Below are positions 23,771-33,959 of a stretch of 64,000 bases of DNA, piece by piece. This DNA comes from Maylandia zebra. Its lineage: Eukaryota > Chordata > Actinopteri > Cichliformes > Cichlidae. Both the position numbers and the translations under genes were made by a program. Position 1 is the first letter of the stretch, and each line of letters opens with the position of its first letter. The notes below the pieces were generated by a model. That model was not told the DNA's origin and did no database searches. It was given only the letters and a program-made list of their open reading frames with translations. The stretch lies in assembly GCF_041146795.1 (NCBI RefSeq), contig NC_135187.1, positions 21,583,056 through 21,647,055 on the forward strand, given 5' to 3'.

Positions 23771-25641
23771 AACGAGCCCCCAGATTACCTCCCGCTTTAC
23801 TGTAGCACCACATCAAGTAGCATCTCGCAGAACAGAACGTCAGCAGGCCCCACAAACGAAACCCGAGGGACGCCCGCTCAGTAGTTCAGTAGTTCTGAAA
23901 GGTGGAGCTCCACACCCAGCTGCCAGTTGTTGTTGAGTGACCTTTTCACCAACCAAACGAAACCAAAAGGATCAGTTGGATAACAGAATGGTGCCCTTCA
24001 TTTGCTTCATTTTACACCCATCCTGTGTTTTTAGCCAGAATTTATGGATTCTGTTTTGCTGTTTATAGCTGTAAATTGGTTTTATTTATTCATATCCAGA
24101 GTGCGCCTGTGAAAAGTTTATCTCTGTAACTTACCACATCATCTCCAGAGACTTCTCTTACCCATCATAGCACCTTTAGACATAGACATGTACATGTACA
24201 GTGATAAATAAGGATGTAGATGATGTGCCATTTCAATAGACTTATGTATATCCTGCTCAAATCTAAAGATCAGCGGAATCTCTTTATGGCTTTTACGAAG
24301 CACATACAGTTCAGGTCTTTGTGTTGGATTACATGAGGCAGTGTTCATCTCCCACCACCAGGTGTCCCCATGCTGCTTACTTTCACTACTGAATAAGGCA
24401 ACACTGGAACTTCCCTAAAGGAATTGAACTGGAAATTAAAGGTTCGCCGGGAGAAACGAGCGCTTTGATTTCTTGTAAGAACACTGGAAGTGCAACCACT
24501 GTAAATTTGACCTGCGTACTGGCTTACAGTGCCCCTTACCGTATACATGTACCATACTCAAGCCGTTTAAAGTATAAATGATGAAGACATACTAAACTGA
24601 CTGGACTTGTTCTAATAGAGATTTCAGGTACTGTGTAATTATTACATTTGTAACTTACCTAACCCGAACCACAAAAAACAGAAAAGTTGATAAAAATGAA
24701 ACTTCTTGCTTAAATGCATAATGTTGCTTTGACTCCCCCTTGTAACCTGCTTTTGACCTCTTTTTATATTCTCTCAGTAACAAAGTAATACCTGCCGCTG
24801 CCTTTAGAAATTTCAGCTTAGTAGAATTTTTCCAAACTCTGCCCTCTTCTGTGCAAGCGTCAGGACACATACGATAGACTAAACGACGTCCTCATTCGTG
24901 TCATTTTATTATCTCCGATGCTTTGTCATGCAGATTTCTCTGGAATGTCCTGAAAATAACATTTTGTAATGCTGCCATAAAGATGCTTTGTGCGACACCT
25001 AAAGTGCAGAAACTGTCCTTAAAGATGATCTCACCTAAAACTTTGATGTTACAGTGGAATTGAACTTTACAGCCGGAATATATTTTGGACTTTATTCTGA
25101 AATTGGTTCATCATTGTTGGAACGATTTATTTTAAGATTTCAAAGCTCACCGAGAGACATTTTGCCTGTGTTACTTTATCATTCCCAGGAATTATTTTAT
25201 AGGTTTACATTAAATGTAGAGACACCACAGCCACCATGAGAGATATGCAGGCAGCTGTGATGATATCTTTATCTTAATGACCCTGTCTGGTGTGCTGCTA
25301 ACAGGCTGAGAAGAATAGATGGGGTATCAGTGCGGGTATACATGATAGTAGATTGTGTTATTATTTATTTATTTCTGTATTTAATGAAGCAGTGTACTAT
25401 TGTTTATGATAACGAAATAAGAGGATTATTAACATTTAATAATTATTTATCCAGAATTGTATGATTACCTACTTTTGCCAAACGTGATCAGAAAGTGATT
25501 TCAATTCAAATGGCTGTTATCAAATGAAGGATTTAAAGGTCGATATTGCAACGAGAGAAAAAAGTCAGTAGTATAGTCCCATTGTGCTTGTGGTTTTCCT
25601 CTAATACCACCATAGTGCTGCTCCCGTGCTACTCTAATAAA
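23771..25641 (+). other. ppp1r9a: ppp1r9a probable 3' UTR
   Basis: No coding potential after the stop. The stretch is AT-rich with no recognised repeat. A consensus AATAAA sits at 25636-25641, giving a 3' UTR of about 1.9 kb; the exact cleavage site cannot be fixed from sequence. Confidence 0.45.
25636..25641 (+). promoter_or_regulatory. Candidate poly(A) signal for ppp1r9a
   Basis: A canonical AATAAA about 1.87 kb after the neurabin stop and upstream of the asb4 start. Earlier weaker variants exist, so alternative ends are possible. Confidence 0.35.
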
Positions 25642-26704
25642 CTGCTCATGATGTATTCTCATGAAATGTTTTGTAACACTTGAATCCTTCTATTAATACC
25701 CCTCCACACACACCCTGACAAACCAGTCAGCAGACTCTTTTGTATGTATAGTTAAACACTGAAAGCAATATGCTGTAAGAGTCCTAAAGAAGCCTTGTTT
25801 TGTATTGTGTCAATGTGGGTGCGCTGTTTTCCAGAGGGCTGAGGATGCTTAAAGGTCAGACCTGAGCTAAATACGGGATTCCAAATCTTTTCTATGTGCT
25901 TGACCGATCTTGCCAGGCGTGATGAAACCATCGTATACATGGGACCTCAGTGCTCCCGGCGGGCAGAGACACAGATGAATCATGTCTGGAAGGTTTTTTC
26001 TTTTTTATGTATGTAGGGATAGCAAAAAGATATTTGCCACAAACTGCTAACCATGCTTTCACTTTAAAAAAAAGCTGTGCTTATTCTCCTCCTCCTTTTT
26101 TTGTCATTGCCTTGCTGTCACATTCTGAAAACTTTGAAAGGGCAGCTACCTGTCACACTGAATAAAATGTGCAGCCACTGTCCACAGTTTGCTTTTGTTT
26201 CTTCTTCTTTTTTCTTCTTCTGCATGTGTCCTATTCAGTCAGACACGCACATAAAAATATTAGAGTTGTTTTTTTTCTCTCAGGTTCATAAAGCTGATTA
26301 TTTTTTACCACATCCACTGATAGAAGGGATACAATACAATGCCCTTCTGTCACTGGACACCCCCCAGCACACTAACTGGTCTAGAGTCAGCCAGCTTTAG
26401 CTTTCCCATCCCACCCTCTATGCTTTCTATTTATGTTCATCCTAATTTCTCTCCAGGACTATTTTCTCCCAGTGACGACGTACTGCTGTCACTTGTTGCC
26501 CCTCTTCATCTGCTTTATTTTTGTCTTCTTTCTCTATGCAACTCCTATGGCCGGGCTGATGGAGTTGTTGCAATGGTTGGTATGCTGGAATCCTTCATCG
26601 TCAACATTTGTGCGTTGCTTTCCAACATACTCCATGCTTTATGGACAATATTAGCGTCTAAGCCAGACGATTTGGCAGCGTTAGGGCCTTTGGACAGAGA
26701 TTTC
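25642..26704 (+). other. Intergenic / asb4 5' region
   Basis: It lies between the neurabin poly(A) candidate and the asb4 ATG and must hold the asb4 promoter and 5' UTR. No clear TATA box or CpG cluster was seen. The reading frame of asb4 exon 1 stays open upstream to 26339, with further in-frame Met codons. Confidence 0.5.
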
Positions 26705-26882
26705 ATGGAGGATTTGAGTCCCAGAAAACTGGCTGAAAAACAGCTGAAGCAACGGTTCCTGGAGGCCTTGCAGACCAACAACGCACAGGAAGTCCTTGAG
26801 ATTTTACAAACCAGCAAACTAGACATTGACGTTGTGTTGGAGGTGGAAGATCCCAGCATGGTCCTCGCCTCGTACAAACAAG
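26705..26882 (+). CDS. asb4: asb4 coding exon 1
   Basis: Residues 1-59 plus one base, donor AAG|GTGCAG. An acidic-basic helical N-terminus precedes [17 protein letters not shown] repeat begins 12 bases after the donor. Confidence 0.92.
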
Positions 26883-27857
26883 GTGCAGGAAAACTGTGTG
26901 TGTTTGTGAGTGTGTGTGTGTGTGTGTGTGCTGAGTATAAATGCAGATCGTGAGATTTCTCACACTTCTCCATTGTTGGTAAGCAGTCCGGTAAGTTGAC
27001 CACTAGGTGGTGCAAAACTTCCATAGAACCATAGTACGTAGGATGGATTATTGCACACACTTTAATGCAATATATTGGATTGTGTGTGTGTAACTCAAAC
27101 ATTACAAAGCACTTAGATGAAACTGCTGTAATTATGAAGAATTAAAAGTACAAAAACTTTACTGTTGCTGAAAGTTACTTCCTCTCTTTTAGGATACTGG
27201 CTACCCGGCTACAAACTGGAAAAGTCCTGGGCCATGGGTATCCATGTATGTGTAATGTACAATGCTGTGGAGACAGCGCTGGTACTCCTTCAGAAAGGCG
27301 CAGCTGTCAATCAGATGCCCAATGGGAAGACGCCTCTGCACGTGGCCTGCGAGGTGTCCAATGGAGACTGTGTGCCCTTGCTTTTGGCTCACGGGGCAAA
27401 GGTCAACAGCCTGTCTCTGAGCGGGCACACACCGCTGCACTACTGCATTACCCGGGAGTCTGTAGAGTGTGCCAAGCAACTTATCCTCAAAGGTGAGAAG
27501 GCAAAGGTAGAAGCACAAATACAGTCACTGCAGAAACCACTAAAACAACAACCAAATGTTTTTTTCCCTCTCATGGAGGTGCAAAAGTCAACAAAGCAAG
27601 CCACAACAACGAAGAGGACACACCTCTACACACGGCAGCCAGATTCGGTGTTCCGGAGCTGGTGGCTCTCTATTTGGCTCATGGAGCATCTGTGAATGCA
27701 GTGAACTCTCTGCAGGAGACTCCTCTGATGACTGCAGCCTTCTGGGCTTTTGACACTAAGGAGCAAACCTACAGCCAAGACCATCATCTAGTCTGTCGCC
27801 TCCTGCTGGACTATCAAGCTGGTAAGACGTTCTAGATAGGTTTCCTTGACTTTGACT

Positions 27858-27893
<36 letters not shown>

Positions 27894-28882
27894 CCCCCCC
27901 CCCTTTACTTCCACTGCAATGTTTCAGATTTGATTTCTGTTGCAGATCCCAACATTCAGGAGGCAGACCACAAAACAGCTCTTCACAAAGCTGCCTGGAA
28001 CTGCGATCACGTCCTGATAAAGATGCTGCTGGAGGCTGGGGCAGATTCTCGAGCCATGGACATCAACGGCTGTTCTCCCATTCAGTATCTCCTTAAAGTG
28101 ACGGAAGTCAGGCCTATGGCCATGCCAGACCTCTGCTTTCAGCTGCTGCTCAACTACAATGCAGCACGGATTTACCCACCACAGTTCCACAAGGTAGAGA
28201 AGATGATGATGTGGGTTTGTGCTGAAATGATCTGCGTTATACTATATGTTTAACCACAAAGTCTTTAATGTTTTGCACAGGTGTTCCAGAACTGCCATGA
28301 CTACCCCAGAGTTGTAGAAATCTTGGTTAACTCCTATAGCAGTTTAAAACCCACAAGGAAGTGGAGAGCTGCTCTTCCTGATGACTGCTACAAGGTAGAG
28401 CTAATAAAGACTGTTTTCTTTAAATACAATACACACACACTGACTGAAATTAAAAAGGAAAAAACGTAATCCTGTGTAAGAAATCTCATTTATAATTTAA
28501 AAAATTGTAAAAACTGAAAAGAATGTTAAAAGATGAAATATTTATAGATGAACAAATTCAAAGCTATCTGATGCCTCTCAACTGTTAATTAGTGTATTGC
28601 CCCTTTAAATTCAGCTTACATTAGCTGAATATGACTGAGTGTGCCCTCTCATTGAAGTTAAACAAAAGCGTCTGTTTCTTTTTGTCTCCTCAGCGCCATA
28701 AAGACTTCTACGACTCCCTGTTTGCTGTTTGCACTGACGCTCCTCGCAGTCTGCTTCACCTCTCCAGATGTGCCATCAGAGCTGCCCTGGGCAGTTTCTG
28801 TGACAGAGGAGTAGCACAGCTGCCTCTGCCATTATCCATGAAGAAGTATTTATTACTAGAACCTGAGGGGATACTGTACTGA
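26705..28882 (+). CDS. asb4: Ankyrin repeat and SOCS box protein 4, complete, six coding exons
   Basis: Asb4 is a substrate receptor of a Cullin-5/Elongin B-C ubiquitin ligase, known in mammals from vascular differentiation and hypothalamus. Exons 26705-26882, 27193-27492, 27579-27821, 27946-28193, 28281-28394 and 28694-28882 join in phase to 423 aa (human protein 426). The family hallmark [19 protein letters not shown] is at residues 46-64. About six ankyrin repeats span 72-280, with typical [10 protein letters not shown] and [11 protein letters not shown] motifs. The SOCS box is C-terminal: the BC box is about 378-392 ([12 protein letters not shown]), the Cul5-box region is about 404-416, and the protein ends [12 protein letters not shown]. 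Human ASB4 is known to be hydroxylated by FIH on a repeat Asn; Asn243 here is the likely equivalent (inference). The start at 26705 was chosen because its length ahead of RFLEAL matches mammals. The gene is tail to tail with pdk4. Confidence 0.96.
26895..26930 (+). repeat. (GT)n microsatellite next to asb4 exon 1 donor
   Basis: Interrupted GT run starting 12 bases after the splice donor. Confidence 0.85.
27193..27492 (+). CDS. asb4: asb4 coding exon 2
   Basis: Acceptor TTTTAG, donor G|GTGAGA, 99 full codons. It contains the first ankyrin repeats ([22 protein letters not shown]). Confidence 0.96.
27579..27821 (+). CDS. asb4: asb4 coding exon 3
   Basis: Acceptor ATGGAG, less common than CAG/TAG but fixed by phase and similarity; donor G|GTAAGA. 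It encodes [20 protein letters not shown] and [13 protein letters not shown]. Confidence 0.93.
27862..27903 (+). repeat. Poly(C) run in asb4 intron 3
   Basis: A run of about 42 C with one T at 27891, ending some 40 bases before the exon 4 acceptor. Run length is likely to vary between individuals or be an assembly estimate. Confidence 0.85.
27946..28193 (+). CDS. asb4: asb4 coding exon 4
   Basis: Acceptor GTTGCAG, donor AAG|GTAGAG. It encodes the most conserved block, [20 protein letters not shown], and [12 protein letters not shown] second in-frame acceptor lies 18 bases upstream. Confidence 0.95.
28281..28394 (+). CDS. asb4: asb4 coding exon 5
   Basis: Thirty-eight codons, phase 0, acceptor GCACAG, donor AAG|GTAGAG. 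Links the ankyrin domain to the SOCS box (WRAALPDD). Confidence 0.94.
28694..28882 (+). CDS. asb4: asb4 coding exon 6: SOCS box
   Basis: Acceptor CCTCAG. It encodes [10 protein letters not shown], the BC box and the C-terminal [10 protein letters not shown], with TGA at 28880-28882. Confidence 0.96.
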   Translation, partial: RHKDFYDSLFAVCTDAPRSLLHLSRCAIRAALGSFCDRGVAQLPLPLSMKKYLLLEPEGILY

Positions 28883-30919
28883 TAGAGACTCTGGTGTTCT
28901 GATGTGCAGAATGAGGCCTAATGACCTGAATAGAAACATTTATTAAGTGCCTCTCCGCTAACTGTGGAAATGAAAAGTGGTGCAAGATGTAACATCATCA
29001 TCATTAACATTTTATTTATTTAAACCTCAGAAAGCACAGAAAAAGAACAAAAAAAGGTATTTTTTGTGCTTGCAGGATGAGCCATTTCTGTGTTTTAGTT
29101 AATAGCTGCTAACATTCCAGGACAGCTGGCGGGTCGGAGGGGAGATTTGTTAAAATAGCTTTAAGATGCTTCCAGATGTTAAATCCTCCTTATTGGTGTT
29201 TTTGTTGTATAGATGGCAATGGTGTGTCTAGTCTGAATCTTAAGGCATAGTGATATATGTAATACATATAAAGGCTTGATAGTGGAGCTAGGGCCTGCCC
29301 AAAAAATAACTTCCCTGTAATATATTGTGAGAAAATTCTTACCGAAATTTTGTTTCTTGTAAATAGTGAAAAATATATAAAGTAAGTTCTTTTTTTTCCA
29401 ACCCAAACGACTCCTAGTGTTGCCTTCTCTCTGTTAGGTTGTTATTATGAGAACAAACTACCACATTCAGAATTTCTTGCATTCAAAAATAACAACCATT
29501 TGGTCTTTTCAAAGATAAGGACCAAATTATGGGGGCGTTAAAAGTTAAATGAGAGCTGTGGATTGACATTTTTGTCTGTATAAAGAGAAGGTGTCCAATT
29601 AGAAGGACAGAGCTTCGAACACTGCCTGTCGTGACACAGTGCACCCTGAAAACAAAAGCAGCTTCATGATTAATCAGTAGTGCAAATAACACAGCCAAGG
29701 TTTCTACAGCGTCTGAACCCACTGAAAGAGGTTATTAGTAGTTAATTTGCTCCATATCAATTTTTGAGGATATAAATGTAGAATATATTGAAAAAATGAA
29801 ACTAAACGTGACGTCATGCGGGGAGAGATCGTTTTAGATATATTGCTATGTTGACACCTTTACTAGCCTGGTGAGTCTGAAATTAATTTTATTAAAAAGA
29901 AACAGTTTGATTATCAGCGTCTCGTTTCTGCCAACACCCAGAGGAGTCTCAGATAATGGGATCTATAGGTCATTTTTGTAATGACCCAATAAAAGACTAA
30001 AAATGAGATGTACGAAGCTCTAGATCACTTACATTAATGACTAAGGTGATGATAACAGAAAAGCAAAAAGTTTTAAAGCAGTGACAGCATCACTCCCTAA
30101 CCCTTAAATGTTTAATCGACAAATGTGCAAATGTTTGCATTTACTTTATTCTTTAGAGTGACAGAGGGACCTTTAGCCACCCAAAAAGAAGCATCTAAAG
30201 TGTCTTTAGTGCGAGTCTCTTTGCTGTAGCTATTTTCCACCTGTGCAGTGTTGACCAGATTCTCTCTCTATGGACAGCCCATGCAGAGAAGGCTCCAAAT
30301 CTACCCGGCAACCAGCCTTAATGCGCACTCTCAAACTCATGTTCCACTTTCAGGAGAACAAACACTTGACAAAACCCTCCGGAACAAGTGCTTGTTTTTC
30401 CAGTGGACTGCTTGTAGCCAAAAAAAAGGAAAACACTGTCTGCAGTGCAAGAAAGCACCCGACCCCCTCAGATCAGAGATAACTTCTTAAAAAGGAAGAA
30501 GAAGAACTTAATATTATTTTCAGGTTTTACCAGAATGAGCACAGTAAATCCTCTCCTAGAGGAAACTGTTCTGAAAGGTGTCAAGTCTGCCTTTAATCCT
30601 TTACAGAACATGGCCCAGTCCTTTCACAACAGCATGCTGTAATGATGTCGGTCTATTTCATCCAGATGCTGAGTCACCGGGAGAAAGACTAATGTACAAC
30701 AGAGGAAAGAAGTCATTAGACTGAGGCAGACTGGAGGAGACGCTAGAGGAGATAAATGAACTGTCAACCTAATGAAACGTTAAGATTAAAGCTTCGTGCT
30801 TGGTATTTTTGTGTCGTCTCTAATGATGCATTATAGAGACACACAAAATGAATATCTGAGGCGAGGAGAAGTCATTTTAAAATATTCAGAAAACCATCTA
30901 CAAAATATTTATTGTTTGG

Positions 30920-30954
30920 ATAATCACACTTTCAGTACTTGAAAGTGTGATTAT
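30920..30954. repeat. Perfect 15-bp inverted repeat with 5-base loop
   Basis: ATAATCACACTTTCA at 30920-30934 is the exact reverse complement of 30940-30954, with loop GTACT. Confidence 0.9.
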
Positions 30955-31009
30955 AATACGGTGTCAAAGTTTTGAGCCTATAATAGTTGAGATATTGACA
31001 CAACAACTT

Positions 31010-31480
31010 GGTACATCTTGGCATGAAGTGCAGTGTGTCCTTAAAAATGGGCAGGAAACTGGACAAAAGTAGCACATCTAAAATAAAATTTTAAAAAATC
31101 TAGCTACAGCATTTGAAATTATCTGAAAGTCATGTCCTTAAAAAACAGGGAAAAAAATCCAGCAAAGGCCCGACACTGGACCAGAAGCCTCATCAGAAAT
31201 GAGCAGAAATGAAGCTATTCTTAAAGAACAGTGAGAAAAGGCAGCAGTAGGCCACGGTCAGCCATGGATTGGCCTCCCCAGAGCCCAGACCTCAGCATTA
31301 CTGAGGCAGTGTGGGAACAAAAGGCAGCCAACATCCAAAGAAGAGCTTTGATTGTCCTTCAAGAAGCCTGGAGAAGTATTCCTTGGCTGCTCCTTCATCC
31401 ATAAGGGGTCGCCACAGCTGCTTGAAGAAATTACAAGACCGCTTGCCTAAGGGAGCTTCTGCTCAGTAGTGCAGTTGCAA
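31010..31480 (+). mobile_element. Tc1-like transposon relic
   Basis: Contains CCATGGATTGGCCTCCCCAG, CAGACCTCAGCATTACTGAG and AAGGCAGCCAACATCCAAAG, recognisable as the end of a fish Tc1-type transposase gene (the WPPQSPDLN-like region). There are many indels and no intact frame. Ends are approximate. Confidence 0.7.
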
Positions 31481-32598
31481 ATAAATGAAATGTGAACAAA
31501 AGAGCAGAAGTTGTTTATAACCAGTAATTCAGATAGAAAGGTACAGTCATTATGAACCTTACAGCAGTCTATAGGTCATGTGGAGGTGTCTGTACTGGAC
31601 CTCTGTTTTGTACTTTTTGGACAACCCAGCATTACCAAACATTACCAAAACTTGCAGCTTGAATCCATCCATGAATCCTTTTTAGTACCTGTATATCCAG
31701 TTCAGTGGAAGGAGGCCTGGAGATGGTCCCAGCCATCCTGGGCCACTCCATCTGTGAAGTCTCAAAATTAAACAAGACAGTCGATCTCTTTATGCACCAA
31801 AAGTGTCTGCTGCAGCTTTTCAGTACTGGCATGTCAACTTTATAAGTAAACAAACAGTGTCAACAGTAGAAAGGTTAAATCCAGGCGAACTCGTGCCCCG
31901 GCACGTTGCACAGTCGAACACGGAACAAAGCTAATATTTGTGCTGTGATATTTGTCTTCACTTGTATTTCTTAACTTTCTATGCCAAGATTCACAGCAGA
32001 GATCCAAACCAAGTGTCTGATGTAGCCTTCTGATTTGCCTGTGTTCATATTCTGTAGAGGGAACATTGTTAGGATGACTGAAGGACCAGGACCCGAGTGG
32101 CCTAATTCTAAAAATATACCAGTGAGGATTACGTCGGAGAAAAGGTCTTTGCTTTTATTGATCTTATACTTAGTCTTACTCTCTCTTATCTTTCAGATCG
32201 ACCTTGCATAATCCTGTATTTGTATGATGATGGCAGTAAACTGTAAAACAGAACAGAGTGACACAAACAAACAAAGAGAAACCAAACTAGAAAGGAGCAC
32301 CGCATTTGTGGGCACACAGAGGAAGCTGCAAAACAAGACAGCCTGTTCTCGGCCTCTATTGGAAGGCGGCCACAGAAAGCCAATGGACTGCGTCTATTAT
32401 GGCGACTTACAAACAGCAAAGTTTCCTAAAACGAGCTGTGGAAAAAGAGAAGGGAGACTTTAAGAGGGCGGTAACAAATGGGAGCTGTTTACAGACTGTA
32501 AACAGTTTCATTTCTGTTCACCGACTGTTCAAATGAACAACAAAGTGCAGAAGCATGAAGTGGATCTGAAGAAACGATACACTGAGAGGTGACAGGAG

Positions 32599-32604
32599 TT
32601 TATT
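32599..32604 (-). promoter_or_regulatory. Candidate poly(A) signal for pdk4
   Basis: AATAAA on the minus strand about 1.2 kb after the pdk4 stop. Other minus-strand AATAAA motifs occur further on, so this choice is tentative. Confidence 0.3.
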
Positions 32605-33815
32605 TTTTTAATTTCTACATTCACTGGTCCTCTTAGTGGTGAACCACAGACTCAGTGCAGGGACACTTGGCCTTTGAGTGACACTTATAGAGTAAAAGGT
32701 GAAAACTGCACATCTATGAATTCAAGGGAAAACATCACATAAAGGTTAAAAGATTTTCTCAACATTAAGTTCCCAAGACAAACTTAAAACTAAATGGATT
32801 GAATATAAAAGTATGTCTGGCAGCTAATGGCTTACATCTTACATAAGGTCCTCTCTCATCTGTTTGTGTTGTTCCTACGTGCCTCCAATACTGACTGTAT
32901 CATGTCAGGCACAGATAACAGGGTGAAGACTTACAGTGTGTTACAAAACAGGGAGCTAAAGTACAACTTCCTGCAGAAATTGTACTTCCCATTAAACTTC
33001 ACACATACTTTAACACTTTAAAATCACTGTAAAGGGAACATTCGCAACTATTTTTCACCCATCTGACCAGGCATGATAAATTTCTCCACTCATTCCTCTG
33101 CATGACTCGACTTTTCAAACTCCTTTCAGCTCGCATAAAGACACGAGGTACATAATTAGTGACACTGAAAATCCTCCAACACACACAAATGTGGCATCGC
33201 AGCAAAAATAATTTCACATTTGCTGTTGTTCACAAAGAAACGCTGAAAGCTGTGTGAACGAAGCAGCGCTGCATATTATAGCTGATCGTTGGAAACAGAC
33301 TTTGCTCCCTTTGTGTTTATGCGGCAGTCAGCGAACGCGCCCCCGTTCCGCTCAAAGACACAAACACTTCAGTCGGCTGTGGCTGGCCTTTTTTAAAAAC
33401 AAAAAACAAAAGCGTTTAACCTAATGCACAAACACAAAATACTTGTGATTTTAATAAACCAAACGTCTGGATTGTGAATGATACTAATGTTACATAAACA
33501 CAAAGAGGACTTTTTTTCTGAGCGTAATCACTGAGGTAAAAAGGAGATTATTAATTGTTCCATTCCCATTAGCAGCACATTTTGTGGGGTGAGCTTATGT
33601 TACGTGACGGCTGGTCTGAAATCAGATTCAGGTTTAGGTTTGTTACTGCTTTCTTCATACCAACAATAAACTTTTGTTTTTTCCGCCCTCCCTCAGGGAG
33701 AGAGAAGAGTCCGCGACAAAAATCCAAGTCCAGCAACACGCTGAAAGCTTTTTGGTTCCTCCGACATGTGCTCTCTTCTTCTTAATTTTCCTCATTCTCC
33801 TTCCTCAGTCTGACA

Positions 33816-33959
33816 TCACCCACTCGTCTCATACCTGCCGAGCTTCTTTGGATCCTTGCTGGGCATGCACCAGTCATCGGCCTCTGTGGTGGACTGGTAA
33901 TGCCGCAGGGCCGACTTGTTGAAAACAGGAAGTCTCTCCACAGACTCTGAAGACAGGGC
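33816..33959 (-). CDS. pdk4: pdk4 last coding exon
   Basis: Begins [20 protein letters not shown] and contains EADDWCMPS with the DW motif used in the dimer cross-tail; TGA at 33818-33816. Confidence 0.94.
   Translation of the reverse strand, partial: ALSSESVERLPVFNKSALRHYQSTTEADDWCMPSKDPKKLGRYETSG

Larger units (their letters stand above)
28883..33815. other. asb4-pdk4 tail-to-tail intergenic region
   Basis: Holds both 3' UTRs, a perfect hairpin at 30920-30954 and a Tc1-like relic at about 31010-31480. An AATAAA at about 29985 is a possible asb4 poly(A) signal. Short ORFs at 30248-30490 and 32186-32536 show no domain and overlap on several frames. Confidence 0.5.

Noticed and set aside
26545..27102. 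185-codon minus-strand ORF
   Set aside because: It lies opposite asb4 exon 1 and mirrors its codons; the downstream part is CA repeat. No domain.
30248..30490. Two overlapping ORFs of 70-80 codons after asb4
   Set aside because: Two frames are open in the same stretch and neither resembles a known protein; read as 3' UTR/intergenic.
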